Source of the DNA: Chromatiaceae bacterium
GTDB lineage: Bacteria; Pseudomonadota; Gammaproteobacteria; Chromatiales; Chromatiaceae
DNA: 64,000 nt
Direction: 5' to 3'
NCBI GenBank assembly: GCA_024235215.1
Contig: JACKMU010000009.1
Location: forward strand, 62,001 to 126,000
Shown here: piece after piece, positions 49,903-58,078 of the stretch
How positions within the stretch are numbered: the stretch's first letter is position 1
How the letters are laid out: each line of letters begins with the position of its first letter
Program-made: the position numbers and the translations under genes
Notes under the pieces: model-generated
The model's database searches: none
Seen by the model: the letters and a program-made list of their open reading frames with translations, nothing else
What the model was told of the DNA's origin: nothing

Positions 49903-50064
49903 GGAGCCTGTCGGACTATGGGGGATCATAGCGAGGGAGTGGGAGAGCAAGGCCAAATGGTTCCCGATTTGAGGCGCATAGTGGGCCTATGTAACGAAAA
50001 TCGGGGAATATTTGGACCGCTCTCCCACTTCCGCAGTAGAAACATCCATAGTCCGACAGGCTCC
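49903..50064. mobile_element. 162-bp palindromic MITE-like element
   Basis: The ends are perfect 19-bp inverted repeats: GGAGCCTGTCGGACTATGG at 49903-49921 and its complement at 50046-50064. The match continues inward almost to the centre: GAGTGGGAGAGC pairs with GCTCTCCCACTTC, CAAATGGTTCCCGATTT with AAATCGGGGAATATTTG, and CATAG-TGGGC-CTATG closes the middle. The whole element can fold into one long imperfect hairpin. It has no coding capacity. No clear target-site duplication is visible (CTA left, CAG right). It inserts 13 bases after the response-regulator stop and 33 before the kinase start. Confidence 0.8.
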
Positions 50065-50097
50065 CAGGCGGCACCCACGAAAAAGAGTTTCTGACTT

Positions 50098-52779
50098 ATG
50101 GATGCCGCCGATGCCCCGCGAAACAGCGTTCAGGTCGCTGCCAGGTCCCGCTCTGTCTGGCTGCCAACCAGTTGGGGCATCATCTCGCTGCTGCTGGCCG
50201 CGCTCTCTTTCTGGCTGATTCATAGCGATTGGCTGTGGCGTTGGGATCAACTGCTCTACGACAGTCAGCTCAGGTTCTGGTCTCGTCCCGCGCCGGATGA
50301 CATTGTCATCGTTGCGATTGACAATGCCAGCCTGGCGCAGATCGGCCGTTGGCCCTGGAGCAGAGAGGTGCACGCGGCGCTAATCAGACGCCTTGACCAA
50401 GCCGGCGCCAGAGCGATCGTTGTTGACGTACTCTTTACCGAGGCTGATGCGCGTTCACCTGCGTCCGACCAGCGCTTGGTCGCCGCAGTATCAGCGAGCG
50501 GCAAAGTGGTGCTGCCGATCGTCTTCGAGCAATCCAGCCCGGGAGAGCGGCTGGTTGAGACGCTGCCGATGCCGGCACTGATGCAAGCCGCCGCAGCTGT
50601 GGGCCATGTCCACATCGATCTGGATCCGGACGGCATCGCGCGCCGGGTGCATCTGCTGGAGGGGGTCGGCACACCCCATTGGCCCAGCATGAGCCTGGCG
50701 CTGCTGCGTCTGCTCGATGGTGGTGGCTGGAATCAACTGCCCGGCTTGCGTAATCCGGATCCGACACAGGGAACGGTGCAGCACATTGTCCGTGACCACC
50801 AGATTCTGCTCGCTTTCGCCGGGCCACCAGGCCATTTCAAACGGATCCCCTATGCTGATGCACTGAGCGGAACAGCCGCGGCCGACAATTTTCGCGACAA
50901 GATCGTGCTGGTCGGTGCGACAGCGACCGGACTGGGTGACTCCCTGCCAACCCCGGTCTCCGGCTGGAACCAACCGATGGCAGGGGTGGAGATAAACGCC
51001 AATCTGATCGATGCGTTACGGCGCGGTCTAGTGATTGAGTCGATGCAGACACCGTGGCGAGTCGCCCTCACCCTGCTGCTGCTGTTGCTCCCCTATCTCT
51101 TCTACCCAAGGCTGAAACCCCGTTATGTGCTGATGACCAGCGTCTCCCTGCTGTTCGCCACACTGCTTCTCAGCGCGCTGCTGCTGCATGCGTTCCAGGT
51201 CTGGTTTCCCCCGGTTGCCGCGCTGGCCGGACTGATGCTGGGTTATCCGTTGTGGAGTCTGCTGCGCCTGGAGCACACCGTGCGCTATCTGGAGCAGGAA
51301 CTGGAGCGGCTGCATGCCGAACCCAGATCCGTCTCCTTCTACGATGAGTCTCTGGGGGCATCCAACGGACTCAACTTCCTGGAACGGATCGTACCCTTTG
51401 CCGGCTGGGTGCTGCGGGATCCGCACGGCAGGGTCGTCAGTTCGGACATCCGAAATGATATCTCCACGCAGGTGCCGGCGGAAACAGACAGCCAATCCGC
51501 CTCGGTGGTGCGTCCGATCAATCTCACCATTCCCGGCCAGCAGGGAATGCTGACACTGCAGTTGCCATCGGAGCTGGAGCGCTCCCTCTCCGAAGAAGCG
51601 TTGAATCTGGTCAATGAGTTTATCCGCCAGTTTGACAGGCCGATCCGGAGTGAACCGAGAAATACCACCGAATTGATCGAGCGGCGGATCGAACAAGTGC
51701 AGCTGGCGGTGGCCGAGATGCGCTCGATGCGCGGTCTGATCACCGACACATTGCGGCAGATGCTGGATGGCGTGCTGGTGATCAACTCCGGCGGACAGGT
51801 GGTGATGGCGAACGACCAGGCAGCCCGTCTGCTCGGTTTCGACTCTGAGCGATCGATTGCCCATGCCGAGATCCTCCAACTTACCCGGCAGCTGACACTG
51901 AGCGGCAGCAGCTGGGAGCAGGCGCTGCGCGGCACGCTGGTGGAGCGGAAAACGCTGTCGCTGGAGGGACAGATGCCGGGTGAGACCGAACTGCTGATTC
52001 AACTCTCTCCCCTGTCACTGACCCAAGGCAACCTGCATGGCATGATCGTGATGCTGTCGGACATCACCCGGTTGAAGCAGAGTGAACGCAAGCGGGCACA
52101 GGCGATCAACTTCCTGTCACACGACCTGCGCTCCCCGATCACCTCACTGCTCTCGCTGCTGCAGTGGAATGAAAACAGCAGCGATAAACTCAGCACCGAG
52201 GAGATGACCCGGCGCGTCGAACACTACGCGCGCCGGGCATTGCGCCTGGCGGACAGCTTCCTGCAGCTGGCCCGAGCGGAGAGTTCGGACCAGTCCGCTT
52301 TTCACGAGACCGACTTTGTCAATATCGTACACAACGCGGTGGACGAAGCGTTTGCCGAAGCGAATAGCCGTGGCATCCGGTTGCTTCGAGACATCACACT
52401 CGATGAAGCCTGGCTGCAGGGAGATGCCGGATTGCTGGAACGGGCGCTGACCAACCTGCTTGAGAACGCAATCCGTTACAGCCCCGCTGATTCCAGCATC
52501 GAGATATCGCTGCGACTGCAAGCAGGCTACGTCGAGTGTTGCATTAGGGATCACGGGGATGGCATACCGGAGGCGGATCAGAAGCGGATATTCGATCCGT
52601 TCCAACGCGCGCAGGGTTCCGGCAGCCGCTATCGTGCAGGCACTGGATTGGGTCTCACCTTCGTCATGGTCGTGGCGGAAAAGCACCGCGGTACGGTCGC
52701 CCTGGAGAGCAAAGTCGGCGACGGCTCCAGATTCTGTCTGCGGATACCGCTCGATTCCGCGAACAGAACCACTGGCTGA
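50098..52779 (+). CDS. CHASE2-domain sensor histidine kinase
   Basis: 893 residues. One N-terminal membrane segment (about 25-43), a large periplasmic CHASE2 domain (about 48-320, opening LLYDSQLRFWSRPAPDDIVIVAIDNAS), three further membrane segments (about 325-395), a PAS-like domain (about 550-650), HisKA with His675 (NFLSHDLRSPITSLL) and an HATPase domain (NLLENAIRYSP, RDHGDGIPEADQKRIFDPFQR, GTGLGLTFVMVVAEKH). CHASE2 domains sense unknown extracellular cues. It probably phosphorylates the OmpR-type regulator upstream. Confidence 0.93.
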   Translation: MDAADAPRNSVQVAARSRSVWLPTSWGIISLLLAALSFWLIHSDWLWRWDQLLYDSQLRFWSRPAPDDIVIVAIDNASLAQIGRWPWSREVHAALIRRLDQAGARAIVVDVLFTEADARSPASDQRLVAAVSASGKVVLPIVFEQSSPGERLVETLPMPALMQAAAAVGHVHIDLDPDGIARRVHLLEGVGTPHWPSMSLALLRLLDGGGWNQLPGLRNPDPTQGTVQHIVRDHQILLAFAGPPGHFKRIPYADALSGTAAADNFRDKIVLVGATATGLGDSLPTPVSGWNQPMAGVEINANLIDALRRGLVIESMQTPWRVALTLLLLLLPYLFYPRLKPRYVLMTSVSLLFATLLLSALLLHAFQVWFPPVAALAGLMLGYPLWSLLRLEHTVRYLEQELERLHAEPRSVSFYDESLGASNGLNFLERIVPFAGWVLRDPHGRVVSSDIRNDISTQVPAETDSQSASVVRPINLTIPGQQGMLTLQLPSELERSLSEEALNLVNEFIRQFDRPIRSEPRNTTELIERRIEQVQLAVAEMRSMRGLITDTLRQMLDGVLVINSGGQVVMANDQAARLLGFDSERSIAHAEILQLTRQLTLSGSSWEQALRGTLVERKTLSLEGQMPGETELLIQLSPLSLTQGNLHGMIVMLSDITRLKQSERKRAQAINFLSHDLRSPITSLLSLLQWNENSSDKLSTEEMTRRVEHYARRALRLADSFLQLARAESSDQSAFHETDFVNIVHNAVDEAFAEANSRGIRLLRDITLDEAWLQGDAGLLERALTNLLENAIRYSPADSSIEISLRLQAGYVECCIRDHGDGIPEADQKRIFDPFQRAQGSGSRYRAGTGLGLTFVMVVAEKHRGTVALESKVGDGSRFCLRIPLDSANRTTG

Positions 52780-52956
52780 GCCGTTGCACAGTCTGAAGTG
52801 TTCTGATGCCAGGGCCCGGTAACGTCAGGCGGAACGCCGACAGCAGATTGCGCCTCACGGAGACAGGTCGCACACCAGGCTGATGATACAAGCCTCAAAC
52901 GGAACGGGACAGCGCCGTCCGGGCTGACCACCCATGGGTGGATCTCCCCCCTCCCC

Positions 52957-53772
52957 CTACCCCGCCTTCTGCAGATGCACATCCATCTGTGGAAACGGAA
53001 TCGAGATATCGTTTTCGTCGAAAGCCAGCTTGATTTTCTCTGTCAGATCAAACTTGACAGCCCAGTAATTGGCACTCTCCACCCAGGGCCGCACAACGAA
53101 GTTGACACTGTGCGCTGCCAGCTCTGACACCGCTACGGTATACGCGTGATCTTTCAGTATGCGCACATCCTCATCCATCACTGCCTGGATGATATTCCGG
53201 GCTTTACGTATATCGTCACCATAGCCAATGCTGAAAACCATATCGATGCGCCGGGTCGCTCTGGCCGAGTAGTTGACGATCGACCCACTGTAGATACTGC
53301 CATTCGGCACGATAATCACACGATTGTCACCCGTGCGCATCGTGGTACTGAAGATATTGATCGCCTCCACCACCCCGGAGTTACCCGCCGCTTCGATGAA
53401 GTCCCCTGCTTTGAACGGGCGGAATATGATCATCATCACGCCGGCAGCGAAGTTTTGCAGCGAGCCCTGCAGCGCCAGACCTACTGCCAGACCGGCAGCA
53501 CCGAGCAGCGCGATCAACGAAGTGGTATCCACGCCGAGTCGATCCAGCGCGGCGACAATCACCAGCAACAACAGCAGACTCCTGACGATCGAAACGATGA
53601 AATTGGTCAGGATATCGTCCATTCTGCTCCTGACCAACAGCGTGCGCAGCAGCTTGACCACGAGCGAGATCAGCAAACGTCCGAAGTAGAAGATCGCCAG
53701 CGCGAGCGTAATGTTGATCGCCCAGGGAATGACGTAGGTCGACAGCAGGTGTGGGATATTGAGATCAGCCAT
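52957..53772 (-). CDS. MscS-family small-conductance mechanosensitive channel
   Basis: 271 residues with three membrane helices (about 12-35, 60-80, 88-113). The pore helix holds AAGLAVGLALQGSLQNFAAGV, the glycine/alanine-rich TM3 of MscS. The beta domain follows (PFKAGDFIEAAGNSGVVEAINIFSTTMRTGDNRVIIVPNGSI), and the C-terminal vestibule ends in ISIPFPQMDVHL. It should open under membrane tension to release solutes. Single gene; converges with the CHASE2 kinase. Confidence 0.95.
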   Translation of the reverse strand: MADLNIPHLLSTYVIPWAINITLALAIFYFGRLLISLVVKLLRTLLVRSRMDDILTNFIVSIVRSLLLLLVIVAALDRLGVDTTSLIALLGAAGLAVGLALQGSLQNFAAGVMMIIFRPFKAGDFIEAAGNSGVVEAINIFSTTMRTGDNRVIIVPNGSIYSGSIVNYSARATRRIDMVFSIGYGDDIRKARNIIQAVMDEDVRILKDHAYTVAVSELAAHSVNFVVRPWVESANYWAVKFDLTEKIKLAFDENDISIPFPQMDVHLQKAG

Positions 53773-54045
53773 ATTGGGTTTCCATTTGTCAGGGTTGGGT
53801 TAATCAACCGACGCAACCAGCAGGCGAGTTCGCCGGCTGTCCAGGCTAGCATCGATTCGGTTCTGAGAGCCAATGCGTCTGGTGCAGAGATAGGTTAACA
53901 TAGCCAAGATGCAACAATCCGATAGATCATACCTATCACACATATTGCACATTTCAATTGGAGAAATTTCTTCGATTTGTCTAGTCTAGTGCCACGTACT
54001 GAGGTAAGTGCGCATTAACTAAATTTTATGCACGAGGAGAACACA
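53773..54045. other. Regulatory gap upstream of rubrerythrin
   Basis: Gene-free and AT-richer than its surroundings. It contains the perfect palindrome AGAAATTTCT (about 53962-53971) and a CTAGTCTAG repeat shortly after, both possible operator elements for the redox locus. No family of binding site recognised. Confidence 0.35.
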
Positions 54046-54462
54046 ATGGACCTCAAAGGTAGTAAGACCGAGCAAAATCTCAAGGATGCATTCTCTGGCG
54101 AGTCTCAGGCCAACCGCCGTTATCTCTATTTCGCATCGAAAGCGGACGTCGAAGGTTACAATGACGTCGCCGCGTTGTTCCGCTCCACCGCGGAAGGCGA
54201 GACCGGTCATGCCCACGGTCATCTGGAGTATCTGGAAGTCTCTGGCGACCCGGCGACAGGTCTACCGATCGGTGCCACCGCGGACAACCTGAAGGCAGCG
54301 GTAGCCGGTGAAACCCACGAGTACACCGATATGTATCCGGGCATGGCAAAAACAGCCCGTGAAGAGGGCTTCGATGAGATTGCCGACTGGTTTGAAACGC
54401 TGGCGAAGGCCGAGCGTTCACACGCCAATCGTTATCAGAAGGCACTGAACGAATTGGATTAA
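54046..54462 (+). CDS. Rubrerythrin-type diiron protein (no rubredoxin domain)
   Basis: 138 residues from the ATG at 54046 with AGGAG upstream; an ATG six codons earlier lacks it. It is a ferritin-like four-helix bundle with paired Glu/His metal sites: [43 protein letters not shown] and [25 protein letters not shown]. Rubrerythrins reduce peroxide; this one lacks the C-terminal rubredoxin domain, so electrons must come from a separate protein, perhaps the Fe-S protein encoded next. First gene of a four-gene locus. Confidence 0.92.
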   Translation: MDLKGSKTEQNLKDAFSGESQANRRYLYFASKADVEGYNDVAALFRSTAEGETGHAHGHLEYLEVSGDPATGLPIGATADNLKAAVAGETHEYTDMYPGMAKTAREEGFDEIADWFETLAKAERSHANRYQKALNELD

Positions 54463-54472
54463 ATTCTAAACG

Positions 54473-54499
54473 CCGCCGGGGTCGTCAAGACTCCGGCGG
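54473..54499 (+). promoter_or_regulatory. Stable hairpin in the rubrerythrin-HdrD spacer
   Basis: CCGCCGGGGTC (54473-54483) pairs with GACTCCGGCGG (54489-54499) over 11 positions with one G-T wobble and a five-base loop. It lies ten bases after the rubrerythrin stop, and no T-run follows. It may partly terminate or stabilise the upstream message, giving more rubrerythrin than downstream product (inference). Confidence 0.5.
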
Positions 54500-54529
54500 G
54501 AAGAGAGATTTTCCACAGAGGTTTGCGAC

Positions 54530-55861
54530 ATGGCAGTAAAAGAGGGCAACCTGGAGGCACCCACTCGACACCCGCTCGACTGGAAACGTCCCGAATTTTA
54601 TGACGAGGCGTCACTGTTCCACGAATTGGAGAGAGTCTACGACCATTGCCACGGCTGTCGTCGCTGCGTCAGCCTGTGCAACGCCTTCCCCACGCTGTTC
54701 GATCTCGTGGATGAATCCGCAACCATGGAGGTCGACGGGGTCAGGAAAGAGGATTACTGGAAAGTGGTCGACCACTGCTATCTGTGTGACCTCTGTTTCA
54801 TGACCAAGTGCCCTTACACCCCGCCACACGAATGGAATCTGGACTTCCCCCATCTGATGCTGCGCGCCAAGGCGGTTAAGTTCAAACAGGGTGAAGTGCG
54901 GCTGCGTGACAAGATTCTCACCAGCACCGACTCAGTGGGTAGTCTGGCCGGCATCCCGGTGGTGGCGGGCATCGTCAATGCGGCTAACCGAGCCAAGCCG
55001 ACCCGCAAACTGCTCGAGTCGGTGCTCGGCGTGCACGCCGATGCACGCTTGCCGGAGTATCACTCGAAGACACTGCGCTCACGACTCGGATCGGGCGCAG
55101 ATGCCAGCCGGAGAGGAGAAGAGACCGCTGGCACCAAAGGCAGAGTGGTGCTGTTCACCACCTGCTACGGCAACCGCAACGAACCAATCATCGGTGAAGA
55201 CCTGGCCGCGGTATTCCGACACAATGGCATCCCGGTGACACTGGCGGCAAAAGAGCAGTGCTGCGGCATGCCCAAGCTGGAACTGGGTGATCTGGAATCG
55301 GTCGAGAAGGCGAAGAACGCCAATATTCCGGTGCTCGCGCAGCTGGTCGATCAGGGCTGGGACATCGTTGCACCCGTCCCCTCCTGCGCGCTGATGTTCA
55401 AACAGGAGTTGCCGCTGATCTTCCCGGACGATCCGCAGGTGAAGAAGGTGAGCACCGCGATCTTCGATCCTTTCGAATATCTGATGCTGCGTCATAAAGA
55501 GGGCAAATTGAACACCGATTTCAAACATCCACTGGGCAAGGTGGCCTACCACGCCGCCTGTCATCAACGGGTGCAGAATGTCGGCTCGAAAACCAGAGAG
55601 CTGCTCTCTCTGGTCCCCGGAACGCAGGTCGATGCGATTGAGCGCTGCTCCGGTCACGACGGCACTTACGCAGTGAAAACCGAGTTTCATGAGACGGCGA
55701 TGAAGATCGTGCGTCCGGTGGTCAACCGCGTGAAACAGTCACAGGCCGACCACTATGGCAGCGACTGCCCGATGGCGGGACACCACATAGAGCACGGCAT
55801 GGCTGATGGCAGTAAGACCGAACATCCGATGAGTCTGCTGCGCAAGGCCTACGGCATTTAG
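54530..55861 (+). CDS. HdrD/GlpC-like iron-sulfur protein
   Basis: 443 residues. Two ferredoxin-type clusters at the N-terminus: C40-x2-C43-x2-C46-x3-C50 (CHGCRRCVSLC), and a second at C83, C86 and C89 with C94 (CYLCDLCFMTKC). The C-terminal half has a CCG-type domain (QCCGMPKLELGDLE) and a second, altered one (AACHQRVQNVG with CSGHDGTY). This is the heterodisulfide-reductase / glycolate-oxidase Fe-S subunit family, which moves electrons between donors and thiols. Together with rubrerythrin, EncFtn-like and DUF3501 genes it forms a conserved-looking set; it may be the electron donor for peroxide reduction (inference). Confidence 0.88.
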   Translation: MAVKEGNLEAPTRHPLDWKRPEFYDEASLFHELERVYDHCHGCRRCVSLCNAFPTLFDLVDESATMEVDGVRKEDYWKVVDHCYLCDLCFMTKCPYTPPHEWNLDFPHLMLRAKAVKFKQGEVRLRDKILTSTDSVGSLAGIPVVAGIVNAANRAKPTRKLLESVLGVHADARLPEYHSKTLRSRLGSGADASRRGEETAGTKGRVVLFTTCYGNRNEPIIGEDLAAVFRHNGIPVTLAAKEQCCGMPKLELGDLESVEKAKNANIPVLAQLVDQGWDIVAPVPSCALMFKQELPLIFPDDPQVKKVSTAIFDPFEYLMLRHKEGKLNTDFKHPLGKVAYHAACHQRVQNVGSKTRELLSLVPGTQVDAIERCSGHDGTYAVKTEFHETAMKIVRPVVNRVKQSQADHYGSDCPMAGHHIEHGMADGSKTEHPMSLLRKAYGI

Positions 55862-55871
55862 GAGAGAAACC

Positions 55872-56159
55872 ATGGCGAATGAGGGGTATCACGAACCGAT
55901 CGACAAACTGAGCAACGCAACCCGCGACATGCACCGCGCCATCGTCTCACTGATGGAGGAGTTGGAAGCGGTCGACTGGTACAACCAACGGGTCGACGCC
56001 TGTACCAATCCGGAGTTGAAGGCGATCCTCGCGCACAATCGGGACGAGGAGAAGGAGCACGCGGCAATGGTGCTGGAGTGGATACGCCGTCAGGACCCGC
56101 ACTTCGACCAAGAGCTGCGCGATTACCTGTTCACCGACAAACCGATCGCGCACACCTGA
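55872..56159 (+). CDS. EncFtn-family ferritin-like protein without encapsulation tail
   Basis: 95 residues; ATG 11 bases after the HdrD-like stop with GGAG upstream. It matches encapsulated ferritin throughout: DMHRAIVSLMEELEAVDWYNQR carries the ferroxidase Glu and Trp/Tyr residues (E29, E30, E32, W36, Y37), and NRDEEKEHAAMVLEWIRR carries the second Glu/His set (E59-H63). EncFtn oxidises iron at a ring-dimer interface inside encapsulin shells. Known cargo proteins end in a short targeting peptide; this one stops at FTDKPIAHT with none, and no shell gene is nearby. Confidence 0.87.
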   Translation: MANEGYHEPIDKLSNATRDMHRAIVSLMEELEAVDWYNQRVDACTNPELKAILAHNRDEEKEHAAMVLEWIRRQDPHFDQELRDYLFTDKPIAHT

Positions 56160-56300
56160 TTTCTCTGACCACCACCGACCTCTCCAGCAGCGCGGAGAAC
56201 TCGGTCGAGTCAGGCTCGGACCTGCTTGCGACAGAGAGTGGAAGATCCAGTAAAGCGCTCCAGAGCATGGAGCGACAGTGTAGAACCAAGGTAGCTTCAA

Positions 56301-56882
56301 ATGAGTAAACTGACGCACGAAAATCTGTACAGTCTGGAAGAGTATGCCCGTATCCGCAACGACTTCCGCAACAAGGTGATCGATCACAAAAAAAGTCGCC
56401 GGGTCGCAATCGGCGATCACGCTGCGCTCTATTTTGAGGACCAGCTCACCATGCAGTACCAGGTACAGGAGATGCTGCGCATCGAACGCATATTTGAAGC
56501 CGACGGGATACAGGATGAGCTGGATGTCTACAATCCGCTGATTCCGGATGGGATGAACTGGAAAGCCACCTTCATGGTCGAATACGGCGACGTCGAGGAG
56601 CGCAGGCGGGCGCTGGCCAACCTGATCGGCATCGAGCGCGCGCTTTGGGTGCAGGTGGAGGGTTTCGACCGGGTGAGCCCGATCACCAACGAAGACCTGG
56701 AACGGGAGACCGAGGACAAGACCTCTGCGGTGCACTTCGTACGTTTTGAACTCACCCCGGAGATGGCAGCCGCGGTGAAACAGGGCGCTGCCATCCGGGC
56801 GGGCATAGCACACCCGGCTTACAACGAAGAGACCCTGCTCGCTGCGGAAATCCGCGACTCACTGGCAGGCGATTTGCACTGA
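56301..56882 (+). CDS. DUF3501 family protein
   Basis: 193 residues, cytosolic. Recognisable DUF3501 blocks: LYSLEEYARIRNDFRNKVI at the start, YFEDQLTMQYQVQEMLRIERIF, LIPDGMNWKATFMVEY and HFVRFELTPEMAAAVKQGA. The family is of unknown function but recurs next to rubrerythrin and HdrD-like genes, suggesting a shared role in peroxide or metal handling. 141 bases separate it from the EncFtn-like gene. Confidence 0.88.
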   Translation: MSKLTHENLYSLEEYARIRNDFRNKVIDHKKSRRVAIGDHAALYFEDQLTMQYQVQEMLRIERIFEADGIQDELDVYNPLIPDGMNWKATFMVEYGDVEERRRALANLIGIERALWVQVEGFDRVSPITNEDLERETEDKTSAVHFVRFELTPEMAAAVKQGAAIRAGIAHPAYNEETLLAAEIRDSLAGDLH

Positions 56883-56912
56883 CCCGCTCCACGGTGCCGG
56901 ACCCGATCCTTG

Positions 56913-57776
56913 TCATCGCTCGGGTCCGGTGCGGCGCAGCTGCCGCAGCTGGATCAACGCCACACCCAACAGCGTGAGCAGACCACCGAACAGCTTATGG
57001 GCAGTAAACGCCTCCCCCAGAATCAGCACCCCGGCAGCGACGCCGATCACCGGCGCCAGCAAGCTGAACGGCACCACCTGATTGACCTGAAGCCGGGTAA
57101 GCAGCCGGTACCAGAAATAGTAAGCCACCATGGATGAGGCAAACACGATGTAAGCCAGCGCCGCCCAGATGCGCCAGCCAGCGGATTGCACTGCATGCAG
57201 CTGATCAGTTTCGAACAGCAACGACATCAGGCTCAAGGGCGGCACCGCCAACAGACTGAGCCAGCCGACGACCGTCAGCGGATGCACCTCAGGAATCCGT
57301 TTTATCAGGATATTGGAGCCGGCCCAGCAGAGTGCCGACAACAGCAGCGCAGCCAGCGCGAGTGGCGTGCCGCCTCCGGGCTCTCCCGCCAACAGACCGG
57401 CACCGAGAAATGCCAGCCCCATGCCGGTGGCACGCCGCCATCCCAGCCGGTCGGCAAAGAAGAGCGCGGCCAGCATCGAACTGAACGGAACGCCAAGCTG
57501 GATCAGCAGCGCGGAGGTGGCCGCATCGGCCCCACGCAACCCCAGGAAGAGCAGTCCGAAATGGCCCACCCCCATGCTCAGTGACAGCAGCAGCAACGGT
57601 TTCAACTGGGACTTTTGTGGCCGGAAGAACGGGGTAAGCAACAGCCCCACCAGCAGAAAGCGGATCACCGTCAATGCCAGTGGCGGGATCGCGGTCACTG
57701 CGATTTTGATTACCGCGAAGTTGAATCCCCAGATCAACACCACGGCGAGCAGTTGCAACAGATCGGTGGGTAGCAT
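56913..57776 (-). CDS. DMT superfamily (EamA) transporter
   Basis: 287 residues from the ATG at 57776 (GGAGAG upstream); a GTG five codons earlier is weaker. Ten membrane segments in two EamA repeats: LLAVVLIWGFNFAVIKIAV opens the first, and LLLSALCWAGSNILIKRI opens the second at about residue 145. Such permeases export amino acids, purines or other small metabolites; the substrate here is unknown. It converges with DUF3501 and is divergent from the next gene. Confidence 0.93.
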   Translation of the reverse strand: MLPTDLLQLLAVVLIWGFNFAVIKIAVTAIPPLALTVIRFLLVGLLLTPFFRPQKSQLKPLLLLSLSMGVGHFGLLFLGLRGADAATSALLIQLGVPFSSMLAALFFADRLGWRRATGMGLAFLGAGLLAGEPGGGTPLALAALLLSALCWAGSNILIKRIPEVHPLTVVGWLSLLAVPPLSLMSLLFETDQLHAVQSAGWRIWAALAYIVFASSMVAYYFWYRLLTRLQVNQVVPFSLLAPVIGVAAGVLILGEAFTAHKLFGGLLTLLGVALIQLRQLRRTGPER

Positions 57777-58078
57777 GACTCTCCCGGACACCTGATCGAT
57801 CCTTTGAAAAAAAATCCATGTTCATGATGTAATCCGCAGTGCAAGAGTATGAAATGTACGACTTGCGATTACCAACATTTCCAATCTCCAACTCATTGGA
57901 AAACTGCACTGTACTTACGTTCCACACAAAGCACTGTTTACCTCGGCACATCCGTTGTAACAGAGCGGAACAGCTGGTATTGCGGTTTGACTCCCTCTCA
58001 GGCCGTGCCATACTGAAGTGCAAACATCATCCAGCACATGCTTTAACAGAAGCGCGACCGACGCTTAAGGAGCAGACC

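Noticed and set aside
56160..56300. A frameshifted encapsulation signal after the EncFtn-like gene
   Set aside because: None of the three forward frames contains an LTVGSL-like peptide; the frame that stays open reads mostly Ser/Thr/Glu-rich sequence.
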